A DNA stretch of 64,000 nt from the NCBI GenBank assembly GCA_946800325.1, contig OX326959.1, forward strand, positions 36,384,908-36,448,907. The letters are read 5' to 3'. The stretch comes from Luzula sylvatica. Lineage: Eukaryota; Streptophyta; Magnoliopsida; Poales; Juncaceae. Made by a program: the position numbers and the translations under genes. The notes under the pieces were generated by a model that was not told the DNA's origin, did not search any database, and saw only the letters and a program-made list of their open reading frames with translations. Within the stretch, counting starts at the first letter, position 1. Each line of letters opens with the position of its first letter. Positions 49,120 through 60,849 of this stretch are shown here, one piece after another.

Positions 49120-50577
49120 TATAGTAATTAAGAAAGATCATCGAATTAATAATTAAGTAATATCAATTAAGAATTGTTAATTCAAACGGATGTTAATTAA
49201 GAATTGTTAATTCGAATGAATGTTAATTATACGTTAATTTAGTTTGTTAATTAGAGAATTAAGAATATTGTGGTCAAATTTGGTGTACAAATATTTTGGA
49301 TGAAGAAATATTTTGGCAAATGGACAACTTAGCGCACACTATACAGAAGAAGAAAATGGAAGTGAAAAGGAACAATAAATTCATTTTGTCCATTTGTCCA
49401 TTTGCCAAAATTAGAGAATTAAGATCATCGAATTAATAAAGTATAGTGTACGCAAATTTTTTCACTTCGATTTGGATGAAGAAGATGAAGTCATTGCGGG
49501 ATGCAGAAGAAGAAAACGAAAAGAAAAAGAAGAAGATGGGCATATAAGTACAACTCAAAAGATAAATACAAATAAATTCATTTTTGCAAAAACATGTCGG
49601 TTATAAGACATTACACTGTCATAAAAATAAAAATAAATCAATTCATTTCTGCAAAAATATATCAGTGACAAGACATTACAGATAAAAATTAATCAATTCA
49701 TTTCTGCTAAAAAAATAAGATATTACACATGTCACAACAAACAAAATGTAATGATTACTTGTGTTAAATAAATTTTAAAATAACTTGAAATTAAAAAAAT
49801 AAATGGATACAAAAGGCCTAGAACTAAAACTAAAATAAAAACAACTTCAAATTTAAAAAATATATGAAAACAATATGGACTAATAATTAGGTCCACTTCG
49901 GGGACAACTTCATTTATTGTATACCGAATGTCAACAAGTTCCACAAAATCGTCGGCTCGTCGAGGTCTGACTAGTCATTGGGTCTATTTCATTTTGACGT
50001 CCATATATTTGCCATTTTCACGTTTGGTACCCTTAGAATTTTTTTCTAATTATTTTTTCTCCTGGAACATAGTTGGTTCCTCGATAATTGGCCAGTAATG
50101 CATATCTCTCATAGAGAAAAAATTTGGAGCGTATGTACGATCTAGATGATCCACGAAATACATAGGGTATATGAAACGTTCAAAACTTTATTTCTGTTGG
50201 TACAAACGTGAGTGAGAGCACGGATAATGAAACAACATGGGGTTTTGACCGGTGCACTTACAATTATTATAATCCACTACGAACATCTTCCGGCCTCTTT
50301 GAGAATCACCAGACAATCGAGTGATTGCAGTTACAACTGAATATACGATGTTTGTAACATTTATAAGTTATTACATGTTTCATATTTGCAAATGAATTTG
50401 TACATGAGATAACTTAGAAAAATTCAACAGTCGCGCAAGGAAATTTTACATATTAATAAAAGTCCAAACACGGACGAGCGAAATTTTTCACACACGTCCA
50501 GCTAGTTGGTAATAAAGTCAAAAGTATATATATTTAAGAAATGACTAATTATTATTATTATTTATTATTATTATATT
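49120..50577. other. Intergenic with three ~60-bp direct repeats
   Basis: Between 49565 and 49735 the phrase 'aattcatttctgcaaaaa...agacattaca' recurs three times. (TTA)n lies at 50550-50585. No gene is supported; the minus-strand frame 49732-49944 is low complexity. Confidence 0.5.
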
Positions 50578-50585
50578 ATTATTAT

Positions 50586-51086
50586 CAGGCCGGTCTTGGT
50601 TTGGCCAATTAGGCCCAGGTCTCAAGTCCCAAAAATATTAAGGGCCCATATAATCTTAACCTCCGTAGTATTAAGTATACTAGCTCTATCCCCGCGCCAT
50701 TATGCGGGACAGTTTGATTTGTTTTTTTTTTATGATTGTGTTTGTTTCTGTAGTTAATTTTCAGTAGCGTTGCATTGGCCAGTGATCCGATCTTGATCGA
50801 ACGGCCCATAATGAATGGGTGACGTGGCAGCACGAAATGCAAGCATTTCTGGTTGCATTAGTATTTTGCTTAGATGTCTATATAAATATAGACAAGCCCA
50901 AACCCAAAATTCATTATTTTTATTTTCTTCTCATATCAAGATTTTTTTTTTCTTAAACAGATTTTTCCTAATTTCTTTTTTCTTTAATTTACTAATATTA
51001 TTTTAGATTTTGTGGTTAGAAGTTGCATGTCAAAAGCCCCGTCTCAAAATTCACCTGAAGCTCCTGAAAATCTAGAACCGGGCCAG
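50586..51086. mobile_element. hAT element (501 bp), CAGGCCGGT ends
   Basis: The left end CAGGCCGGTCTTGG and the inverted right end CTGGCCCGGTTCTAG are the CAGGGCCGG class of hAT termini, followed by AGGCCCAGGTCTCAAG and CAGGTGAATTTTGAGACGGG. ATTATTAT is present on both sides (50578-50585, 51087-51094); the right copy is convincing because it is not in a repeat run. Confidence 0.8.
50680..51006 (-). mobile_element. Possible Helitron-type insertion inside the hAT element
   Basis: Read on the minus strand, the left limit ends GCGCGGGGATAGAGCTAG followed by T. That is a hairpin (CCCGC/GCGGG) a few bases before CTAGT, the form of a Helitron 3' end. The 5' end is less clear; TCTAAAATAATATTAG at 51006 next to a T would fit the TC rule. 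The right limit is inference. Confidence 0.45.
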
Positions 51087-51094
51087 ATTATTAT

Positions 51095-51734
51095 ACTTCT
51101 TAACATTAATTACGAAATAATCCAAAATACAAGATTAGATCATTAGATGGAATCATAATTCATTAGACGGCATGCACCGAAGTAGGCTGGAAAGTTTTGA
51201 AGAAAAACTACTTAAAAAGATGGAGTTGTTGGGCTCAATTTGCCCTACAAAATTGGGCTTTTTTTTGTACCAGAAAAATAATAATACTGTTTGTTTGTTT
51301 GGTACTCAACTCAACCGAACCAACCAAACCCCAACCCATATTCTCTCTTCCACGAAAACAGTACTGCAATTGCACAACTATTGCAATCTTCACAATTTCA
51401 TGCTTGCATTGCTATTGTAAGATCGTTTAAATTTAAATTTCCTTTTGCATCTAAAGGCTTTGGTTCTTTTTGCAATTTTGGGAAAGTTAAAGGGTTTCTT
51501 TTTTGAAAATTCTTTCTTGTTTTTATATGTCTGTAGAGCCCTTCTCACCAAACAAGTTGAAGACTTATAGTGAACAATGAAATCATTTCATGCTTCGTAA
51601 CAAAGCCAACACTTCATCTCGCTAGTATAACAAACCCACTCCCCCCATTTCTTTCCTATCATAAGACCATTACCACCTCTCTCTCTCTCTTTCTCTCTCA
51701 TTCACACACACAAAAACAAACACTTCATGAGGAG
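51095..51734 (+). promoter_or_regulatory. Upstream region and leader of the RIC gene
   Basis: Contains a CT-rich leader-like tract (51677-51703) just before the start codon and a TATA-like TTTTTATATG near 51520. Frames here are not conserved. Confidence 0.4.
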
Positions 51735-52473
51735 ATGAAGGACCGGCGAATAGACCGATTCGTGATACTACCGTTCTCCGTGGGTTGCGTGTCCCAATCT
51801 AGCATTGCGGTCGTGGAGACACGGTTGCAAAAAGCGCAAGGATATTCAAGTAATTATTACATCATATATATATCTTCAATATCTATATATTCATCCAATA
51901 TTCTTTAAATCATTTCACTTCTCGTTTGTAAACATGCTAATAGTTCTTGCAAGAAGCAAGCAAAATTATTTAGAGACTGTTTCTGTTTTCGCTTGATTGT
52001 GAATAATTCTTGCCTATATATAATTGGTACTTAAATTACTGACATCCAATTTTGATTTCTAAAATTAAGATGATCATGATCAAGGTCCAACCGAACACAC
52101 AATCTTGGACGAAAAAGCAAAAGGAGGTTCCTTGATCGCAACAGGACTCCAAAGAATCGTAAAATCCTTCAAAAGCTTCTCTTCACAACTATTCCAAGTC
52201 TACGGCGAAGAAGACGAGGAGGAAGCAGAAATGGAGATTGGACTTCCTACCGATGTACAACATGTGGGGCACATCGGATGGGACGGTCTTGCAAACAATA
52301 ACGTTACGAAGAAATGGATAAATGATGGTGGTACCGGAGTTCGAGGCATGACAGGCGGGACCCGCGAACGAGATATTCTCTCTCTATCTTCTTCTCTATC
52401 TATGAGACAGCTTGAGCTGGCCATGGCTGGTGTCGCCTCTACAAACCATGGCCCATTTTATGGTTTAGCTTAG
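51735..52473 (+). CDS. RIC10: ROP-interactive CRIB motif protein (RIC10/11-like)
   Basis: Two exons, 51735-51849 and 52070-52473, joined in phase 1 (GTAATT...TTAAG), encode 172 aa. The N-terminus MKDRRIDRFVILPFSVGCVS is the short conserved block of the RIC10/11 group. The CRIB motif is I95-G-L-P98-T-D-V-Q-H103-V-G-H106-I-G108-W-D110, which fits I-S-x-P-x4-H-x2-H-x-G-x-D. CRIB proteins bind GTP-loaded ROP GTPases at the plasma membrane and act as effectors in polar growth and cytoskeletal control. A KSFKSFSSQLFQ helix precedes an acidic EEDEEEAE run just before CRIB. The variable C-terminus is Ser-rich. An in-frame ATG farther upstream was rejected because the conserved block starts here. Paralogue number is tentative. 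Confidence 0.9.
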
Positions 52474-54863
52474 CCAGTTACTATTCGGTTCATGTCTTTT
52501 TGTTCTTATTCTACAATTAGATTTGGCCTCTATCTCAATCTCATCTCTTGTGATCTTTGGATTGGTGCATGTGAACTTTGTATAGTTTTGTTTTTATATG
52601 AGAGATTAATTGGTTTTCACAAATTAATTTGGTTAATTACTTTTACAAATGCATCGTGTTAATTTAACTAAACATAGCACATGTGAACTTTAGATTGCAT
52701 ATGTACTGTTGCTAAAATAAAAATTAAAAAATGCAAAACTCATGTTTCATTGTTTTTATTTTATTTATACAAAAATAAGTACGATATGAAGTCTTTCGTT
52801 TAATAATGTGATGCTGAGTATATTAGGTCAAGCGATGAGGGGCATTAATGATATTTTATTTGGTTCAGTAGGAGAGTTCATGATATTGTATGTTATGCTT
52901 TTCTAGGGCATATGTGAAATCTTGCGAAAAAAATAATTATCTTTTTTCAGATGCAAGTGGATATTGCTGCTTAAGCACATGTGAGCTTCAAGTTGGATTT
53001 TAAATGAATTAATTGTAATTTACAGGGCAACAAGTAAAAAACTATTGAAAAGGAAATAGATAGGACATAAAATAGTTATAAATTATAAAATAAATCACTG
53101 AACACTAATATAAAACCAGAAAATATATAAGAGGACACTGCTTCTATTAATATAAACAATATAAACTAAGTGCAGTGACAAAGTTAATTAAGAATTAAGA
53201 AAGAAACTAAAACCACTGATTCATCCAGTACAAAAAAGATTTGTATTCTACATGGTGGCATGACAAAATCTGATCCATGTGAATGTTATCCAGGATTACG
53301 TAAGTTTCAGATTTGAGGAATGATTTCCTGGGATTTTTCTAAGTTCTCTTTTCTCAGCTTTTTTTTTTTATTTTTCTTTTAATGTACATTTTTAATTACG
53401 ATATATACTTTTGCAATACCATACATTGTTTTTTGTAATATCTTCTAAAATATATAATTTTCGATGTATTATATATTTCTTTAGTTGTGTGTTATTTATT
53501 TTTATATGAATAATATTTTTCTTTTTAGTTGTGCGTTATGTAATTTTTATATGTATGATATACTTTTTTAAACAAAACAATACATGATTTGTTTACTCAT
53601 TTTCAAATATAAATTTTTAGATGTATTGTATATATTTTTAGATATATGATATACATTTCAAATTGTGTGATTTTTTTTAATGCAATATATTTTTTGAATT
53701 AAACTTTTTTTTAAATGTGTATATATATATATATATATTTTACATGTTCATTATACATTTTTAATAGAAGTATTTTTTTCATGAATAGATTTTTTTTTTA
53801 CTAAGACTACCCACAACATCGTAAAAAAAAGTATCACGTGCCACCAACTAGTTTAGGCTATTATAAACGAATTTAAAGAAAATATGTCCTATATTTGTGT
53901 GTGTGTGTGTGTGTGGTGGTGGTGTGGGTGTGGGTGTGTGTGGGGGGGGGGGGGTTTCCCCGTCCAAGATTTTCGAAGAACATTGCAAAATATGTAGTTT
54001 ACTATATTTTATCACTAGAACAGTATGATATTTATGTTTGGTAAATCAATTTTTCCTCTTCAAAACGGAACTTTTAATATAGCTCATAAAAACGGCATGT
54101 TCATTATTTGCAACATAATTATACTCTATTACTAAAAAATAAAAATAAAAAAGTTACATGTTTCGTCATCTTACATGGAGAAACAGCCAGTTATGTAAAT
54201 TCACAAAAACCAACATTATTTTTGCAAATTCATAAAAAATGAATGTTATACATCAAAATAATTGTAGTCATATCATATGTTCACAACCATTCATATTCTC
54301 TATGTCAAATCCATAACATGTTATTTTCTATAAGTTTATTTAATGTCGGCAACACATCAAATTCATATTTAAATATGCAAGTCATAAACAACCTCTAAGT
54401 ACAAGACATCGTGACTATCCAAAATAAATAAATATTTTTTAATCTTAACCCATTCATCGAATAGATATATACTTAGTTCTTTTGTTCTTCCATATCGAGA
54501 CATGACAAAGGTCATCCTCATAAATAATGAACTACTTTTCTTATATCTAGAATTAGACTGAACATGTTCAATTGGTATTTGTGATGCATGTTAATATTAT
54601 TGAGTGTGGCTATCATTTAATTTAATTCAATCTTAATTCATGGGATGGGGGTGGGGTATATCTCCTTCAAACAATAAAAAGAGAACATATCATGTTTTGG
54701 TTATTCACATTTTTTATGATGTTTCAGGTGATACTCAATAATAATTTAATAAAGTAATAATTATACAGTTAAAAATAATGTATAATCATATCTAAATATC
54801 ATGATTCACATACAAGGTATTCGCGATAACTGGAGGTCCAAAACTATAATGTATTTGTCATGA

Positions 54864-54865
<2 letters not shown>
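52474..54865. other. Intergenic with (GT)n/poly-G near 53900
   Basis: A (GT)n tract grading into a poly-G run occupies about 53897-53954. The block 53390-53720 repeats 'tatacttttt' and 'gtgttat' words. No gene. Confidence 0.5.

Positions 54866-54951
<86 letters not shown>
54866..54951 (+). repeat. (TA)n followed by (GA)n
   Basis: About 26 TA units then 16 GA units, ending at the left end of the MITE. Confidence 0.95.
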
Positions 54952-54952
<1 letters not shown>

Positions 54953-54954
<2 letters not shown>

Positions 54955-55160
54955 AGGGGCTAAACTACTTAATTAAGTATCAACATTTTGGTACTTAATG
55001 TTTTTTCACCATTGGATTTGTATTGAGATTTGTGCATTTAATGGTGTGCACAAATTTTAATGATCATCACGAAAAAACAAAAATCTCAATACAAATCTAA
55101 TGGTAAAAAAACATTAAGTACCAAAATGTTGGTACTTAATTAAGTAGTTTAGGCTCCTTC
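54953..55160. mobile_element. Palindromic MITE flanked by TA repeats (~208 bp)
   Basis: Inverted arms of about 80 bp, with CTAAACTACTTAATTAAGTA, CAACATTTTGGTACTTAATG and GATTTGTATTGAGATTT, nearly fill the element. TA repeats lie on both sides (54866-54918, 55161-55187), as for the element at 47133-47663, with which it shares no obvious sequence. Confidence 0.8.
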
Positions 55161-55187
55161 ATATATATATATATATATATATATATA

Positions 55188-56146
55188 AGACATGTATATT
55201 TTCACAAGTTGATGAATTAAATATATAGTCTTCAAATACATATTTATATGTTCATAATCAGTCAAACATAATCCAAACATATTAGTGTTTAACATGTTAA
55301 TTATTCATGTTGATGTCGCGCCAAAGAAATTTTGGTGAATTGGAAGACCATAACGTAATTTCCCTTTTTCAATATCTCATAAGAAACGGCATGTTCATTA
55401 TTTCCAGCCGAAATCTACCACCGTTTGTTTGAAGTTTGCACGTTTGTTTCTCCAGAATTTTTGCATCACTTATTTTTGTAACGTCCACGAAGAAATGTGT
55501 CTTTTTAACTTTTAAGCATGACTATGACAAGCACTTGCTAATTGCTATTAATGAGTTTGTTATGTTATAAACAGTATCCATGTGTATGTTCATCATTTCA
55601 AACTTTTTGATTAAAAATTGTCTGGTCATCTCCTTAGCATCCACGCAAATGCGATGATTTGTTTTTATAGTTTCGTGATAAAGTATGAGTTTATTTTCTG
55701 GCAATTTTGTGTATTTTAAATGAGGAGAAGAGTATATATTGATTATTTAATGTTGGGTAGTTGTGTTTTTAAGCCTCTCACAAGGAAAGGTATCGTTTCT
55801 TTTTGCAATTCACGTGATTGGGACATCCCACCAAAACACACCCCCCTTTCTTTGCTTGCTTGTAACCCAAGGCCCATTATAAAACCCTAAAAGTAAAAAA
55901 ACGGCCCATTTGGAAGTAAAATACCATCATTATGAGTCCCCCAAATTCAATCCCCATGCAGAGTATTTGATGACCAATTATGATATCCTAATAAAATATT
56001 ATGCTTACAAAATAAAATCTATTTTTGTAATTTATAAGATATACACTTGTTAGTTGTTAGCTACCAGGAATTATATTTCTCATGTTATGTATGAGTTTGT
56101 TTAATTAGGTTGTTGTTGAGGTTTCCATATTTATTTTTGCAAAACA
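55188..56146. other. Intergenic, nothing recognised
   Basis: AT-rich. The minus-strand frame 55522-55704 has no recognisable motif. Confidence 0.4.
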
Positions 56147-56155
56147 TTTGTTAAA

Positions 56156-56415
56156 GGGAAATTTTACCCTTCCCTCCAAATACATCACCACATCCTTGAT
56201 CCTCTAAATCCCTAATTAGCACACTTAATTAACTGGTAATTAACAAAATACACTCGATTAATAATTAATTAATATTAATTTATGTGTATGTTAAATATAT
56301 ATTAAATAATTGTTAATCGAGTGTATCTTGTTAATTACCAATTAATTAAGTGTGTTAATTAGGGATGTAGTCTGTAGAGGATGTGGTGATGCATTTGGGG
56401 ATGGTAAATGGCCTC
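56156..56415. mobile_element. 260-bp MULE-MITE
   Basis: A perfect 9-bp duplication TTTGTTAAA (56147-56155, 56416-56424). The ends GGGAAATTTTACCCTTCCC and inverted GAGGCCATTTACCATCCCC lead into matched arms with ATCACCACATCC, CCCTAATTA(G/A)CACACTTAATT and ACACTCGATTAA. The same termini bound the 3056-bp Pack-MULE-like element at 25638. Confidence 0.9.
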
Positions 56416-56785
56416 TTTGTTAAATGGTATATGGTAGTGAGAAAATCTTATCTAGAAAAATCCAATCGAATCTTTGTCTTTTACCTTTTAATTAAAGGTG
56501 TGAAGATCACATAGACGTATGTTATAGACAGGAACTATATTGTATTCTCGCTACGTTTCAGAATAATTTATCAATATAACTAAAAATAATAGTAACATGA
56601 CTATTGATATTTTAAACAATAATAAATTACTAAAATCATGGATCAAACATGAGAACTAGGCCTAACAATCAACCAAAGGGCCAAATTATAGTATTAACAC
56701 AATGGACCACATAAAACTTTGATTAGTCTAATAAACTAAATTTCGATCACGAATACAACAACACACGAACTAAACCCTAAAACCA

Positions 56786-59700
56786 TCAATCACTCGTCGT
56801 GACAACATGATCGCCACAATCCACCATCTTTATTACCTCTCTAAGCCTTCTAACCACCTCGAGCATGCTCGGTCTCCTCCACGGATCGTCCGAAGTACAA
56901 ACCCGCGCCACGTCCAAAACCCGACCCATTTGCAACCTACCCGTGCCCGAAACCGGCAAGCACGGATCGAACACGTCGCTCCCTCTCTCTCTAGAAACCA
57001 TCCACTTCACCCACCCAACCAAATTACCTCCTCCCTCTCCATCCTCTTGCCCCGTCGGGGCCCGCCCTGTCAGCATTTCCATCATTACCACTCCAAAACT
57101 ATACACATCGCCTTTCGCGGAGCATTTCATCGTTAGCCCGTATTCGGGCGGTATGTACCCAAACGTACCTACGTGAAAATAATTAATCAACCCAAAAATA
57201 ATTAAAATAAAATAAAATACAACGTACCTGCGAGATCGGTACTAACATGGGTTTCGCAAGCGCTAATAATCCTCGCGAGTCCAAAGTCCGAGACTCTCGG
57301 TTCGAAATCCTTGTCGAGCAAAATATTACTCGATTTCATATCGCGATGAATAATATGCGGCACGAAACCATCGTGCAAAAACGCCAATCCTTTGGCGGAC
57401 CCGTACAAGATTTTCAATCGATTGACCCACCCCAATTTCTCTCGACTCTCTCTCAACCAAACCTCCAAACTCCCATTCTCCATGTACTCGTAAATCAAAA
57501 ACCTCTCGTCTCTAAAGACGCAATACCCCAACAACGGTACCAAATTCTTGTGTTTCACCTTACCAATCGTCTCCAGTTCGGCGAGGAACTCTCTGTCGCC
57601 TTCCCCGTAGTGGGACCCGCCGTGGAGTCGTTTCACAGCGACGGTACCGGTTTGTAGAAATGCTTTGTAAACCGTGCCGAAACCGCCGTCGCCGATTATA
57701 TGCACCTTGCTGAAATTATCGGTGGCTTTTAAGATATCGTTTGCGGTCACGCGCAGCAACGAATGCTCGAATGTCGCGAGGTTTATGCTTAGGGGCTCTT
57801 TCGTCCTTTTCTTGCTCAATAATTCGTCGCTCGAAGCGGGTTCGGTTGAAGATCCGGATTTCAAACTTTTGCTATTATTCGTTAATTCTAGAGTTGAAGA
57901 TCGTGATTTTACAAGCTTCCATATTAGGACAGCGATTAGAACTAGGGTGAAGGTTATGACAAGACCGAGTATGGTTCGCCACAACGAGGCGTGTTTTGAG
58001 GGCTGAGGTGGCGGGTACGCGACGATCGGTACGATATGGCTAGCCAAACAAGGGTTGTTGGTATCGGTACCAAAATCGGCAACTCGGGCACAATTTTCAG
58101 GGTTAAATCCGTGAAAACGGTTTCCCGAAAAGTTAGCAAATGATAAACCGACAATGGTACAAATTCCGCACGGTACGAAATCCTGGAAATAATTTCCTGA
58201 TAAATCAAGATAAGTTAAATAATCTAATTTCGCAATTGAGTTTGGTAACGAGCCTGCGAGTCGATTCGAGTGCAAGTCGAGTACCGCGAGAGACGTGAAG
58301 TTCGAAATGGAATTTACGATCGTACCGGACAGGTTATTGTTGCTCGCGTTGAATATGAGGAGCGAGCTGGTACCTGTACCAGTGAAATAAGAGAACGGTA
58401 CCGGTCCGGAGAGAGAATTCTGACTCACGTCGAGATCCGTGAGGGTTTTGATGCCAAATACCGATTCGGGTAGAGAACCGGTGAGAGAATTACTTGATAA
58501 ATTGAGCTTAACGAGGCTCGGTAACAACGCGCCGATGTTATCGGGTATTGAACCTGTTAACCCGTTATTGGATAGAATTAACCCTTGAAGGTTTCTTAAA
58601 GGGAAAATATGTACCGATCCTGTAAGGGAATTAAACGAGAGGTCTAGATAGGTTAGATTGGTAAGTTCAAATAGTTCAGGAGGGATTCGACCCGTTAACC
58701 CATTACCTTGCAACCTCATTTCTTTAAGGACTACACAGCGATTTATATCCGTTGGGATTTGACCCGTTAACCCGTTAAAGGAAAGATCGAGCATGCCATA
58801 ATGCTGGTTGAACTCCGAATCGGGTAAGAACGAGACTTGGCTGAACCCGTTACAGATTTGACTCGGTATCCCACCAGAGAGACGGTTATTCGACAAAACC
58901 AAATTGTCAAGTTGGGTTAATTCGGAGATGGATTCAGGTATGGAGCCGTTAAGCTCGTTCGAGCCCAAATCCAACGCTACGAGATTCGTGCAACCGAATA
59001 GCTCGATTGGAATCACACCAGATAATTTATTACCATAAAGGGACAAATTCGTCAAATTTTTCAATTTACCAATCGAACCAGGAATTCGCCCTTCAAATAT
59101 ATTATTATCCAATTGTAATCTTTGCAATCGCGATAAAGAACCGATAGATTCTGGGATCGTACCCGTTAACCCATTATTGCTCACAGAAAGCTCCAAGAGG
59201 GTTTTGGACTCGAAAATCTTATCGGGAAGAGACCCGGTAAGGTTGTTTTGCGACATTTCAAGCGTAACGAGCGGTAATTCGCTCAAATAACCAGGTACTC
59301 CGCCAGAAAGTTTGTTGCCCGCCAAAATTAGATCCGTTAAGTTCAAACAGGTCTTGAAAGTCTCGTCGATGCTTCCGGAAAGTTCGTTCTCAGACAGAGA
59401 GAGAAGATTCAAAGAACTCGCCTCGCAAATTTGAGGAGGAATTTCGCCAGAAAGCTTGTTCGAATCGGCCGAAAAGGTCGTTAGAGACTGAAACGGCAAA
59501 GCGGGTAAAGAACCCGCGAACCCATTTTTACCGAATCGTAACGAACTAACCACCTTCCAGTTTTGGATCCATTGAGGAATTGGACCCGTTAATTCGTTAC
59601 CCTCCACTATAAAAGTGCTGATGGATTCTAATTGGGCGAGCGAATCGGGTAAGGGACCCGTTAAGGCATTGAACGAAAGGTCTAGCATCGACAATTCGGT

Positions 59701-60789
59701 ACAGCGGCCCAAACTCTCGGGTATTCGACCGGTCAAACCCGCATTGGCAGCGAGAAAATACGTTAAATCCTTTAATTCTCCAATATTAGAGGGTAATTCC
59801 CCTTCAAACCCGTTAACGGATATATCCAGATCCGTTAGTGCTTTCAGATTGGTTAATTCAGATGGCAATGACCCGCTAAACTTGCAACTCGCTATTGAGA
59901 GAACCTCAAGCTTCTCCAAATTGCCGATTTCAATTGGGATTGGACCCGTGAACTCGTTAACACCAAGCCAAAGGGATTCGAGATGAGCCAATTTGCCAAT
60001 TGTACTCGGTATTTGACCCGTTAACCCGTTAGAGGAGAGATCGAGAGTGCGAAGATTTACCCACGACCCAAAACCGGGAAACAAATTACCCGTGAATCCG
60101 TTTCGACTCAGATCCAAATGCAATAACTTCGTGAGGTTTGTAAACGATCCGGGTATAGACCCGGTAAAAAGGTTTACGCTCATAGCCAGCATTTCCAACT
60201 CCCGTAATTGGCCCAACTCGGTAGGTAAATCTCCAGTAAAGGAATTACCAGAAATGGAAAGTTTCGCGAGGCTTTTCAGATTTCCAATACTCGGTACCAA
60301 CTTGCCAGAAAAGGAATTCGAATCGAGAACGAGCTGTTTTAAATTCGTCAAATTCGAAATCGAATTTGGTAGGGATCCTGAAAGGTCGTTGTTACTCAAA
60401 TCGAGTACTTCGAGTTCGCGTAAACAAGATCCGAATAGTTCGGGTATCGGACCCGTTATACCGCATCCGCTAAGATTGAGCTCTTTCAGAAACTTGAATT
60501 GTAATATCGTGTTGGGAAAAGGCGTTTTGAGCGGTACGGAGAAAAGGTTTATGGAAACGACGGTACGGTCCACGCATTTAATGCCGGTCCAGTTGCACGG
60601 AGGAGTTTCCGAGTCATACCAGGAACGGAGTGAGTCTCTTGTAGTTGGGTAAAGAGTGGTACGAAGAGAGAAGAGCTTCGATACGTCGGTACTGGTCGTT
60701 GTTGGATTGGTCGAATCCACGGTGCAGATTGATAGGAAAAGGATTATTGAGGTGGCGAGAGATAATATGGGGTAGGCTTTTGGGGACAT
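56786..60789 (-). CDS. MSP1: LRR receptor-like kinase, MSP1-like
   Basis: Two exons, 60789-57228 and 57168-56786, encode 1314 aa. Order: signal peptide (about residues 1-26), N-terminal cap with CNWTGIKC, roughly 30 LRRs of the plant xxLxxLDLSxNxLTGxIP form, a juxtamembrane helix near 939-958 ([20 protein letters not shown]), and a Ser/Thr kinase. Kinase marks are GDGGFG 1033-1038, K1053, HRDMKSSN 1148-1155 (an RD kinase) and DFG 1168-1170, then PPEYG in exon 2. The kinase and its [18 protein letters not shown] entry segment closely match rice MSP1, a receptor of early anther and sporogenous cell fate. A role in reproductive development is therefore inferred, not shown. The 59-bp intron cuts the activation segment (GCA G|GT ACG). 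Confidence 0.94.
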
Positions 60790-60828
60790 TTTGGGGATGT
60801 GAAGTTGGTTTTGATAAGATTCTTCCTT

Positions 60829-60844
60829 TTTGGATTGAAGGGAG
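60829..60844 (-). promoter_or_regulatory. Candidate miR159 target site in the MSP1-like 5' leader
   Basis: On the mRNA strand, CTCCCTTCAATCCAAA, 40-55 nt upstream of the start codon, is perfectly complementary to nucleotides 1-16 of plant miR159 (TTTGGATTGAAGGGAG...). The remaining five positions do not pair. It works as a site only if transcription starts upstream of about 60845. Confidence 0.4.
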
Positions 60845-60849
60845 ACTAT

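Noticed and set aside
57247..60652. Plus-strand frames of 67-201 codons inside the receptor kinase
   Set aside because: Antisense shadows of a long LRR coding exon.
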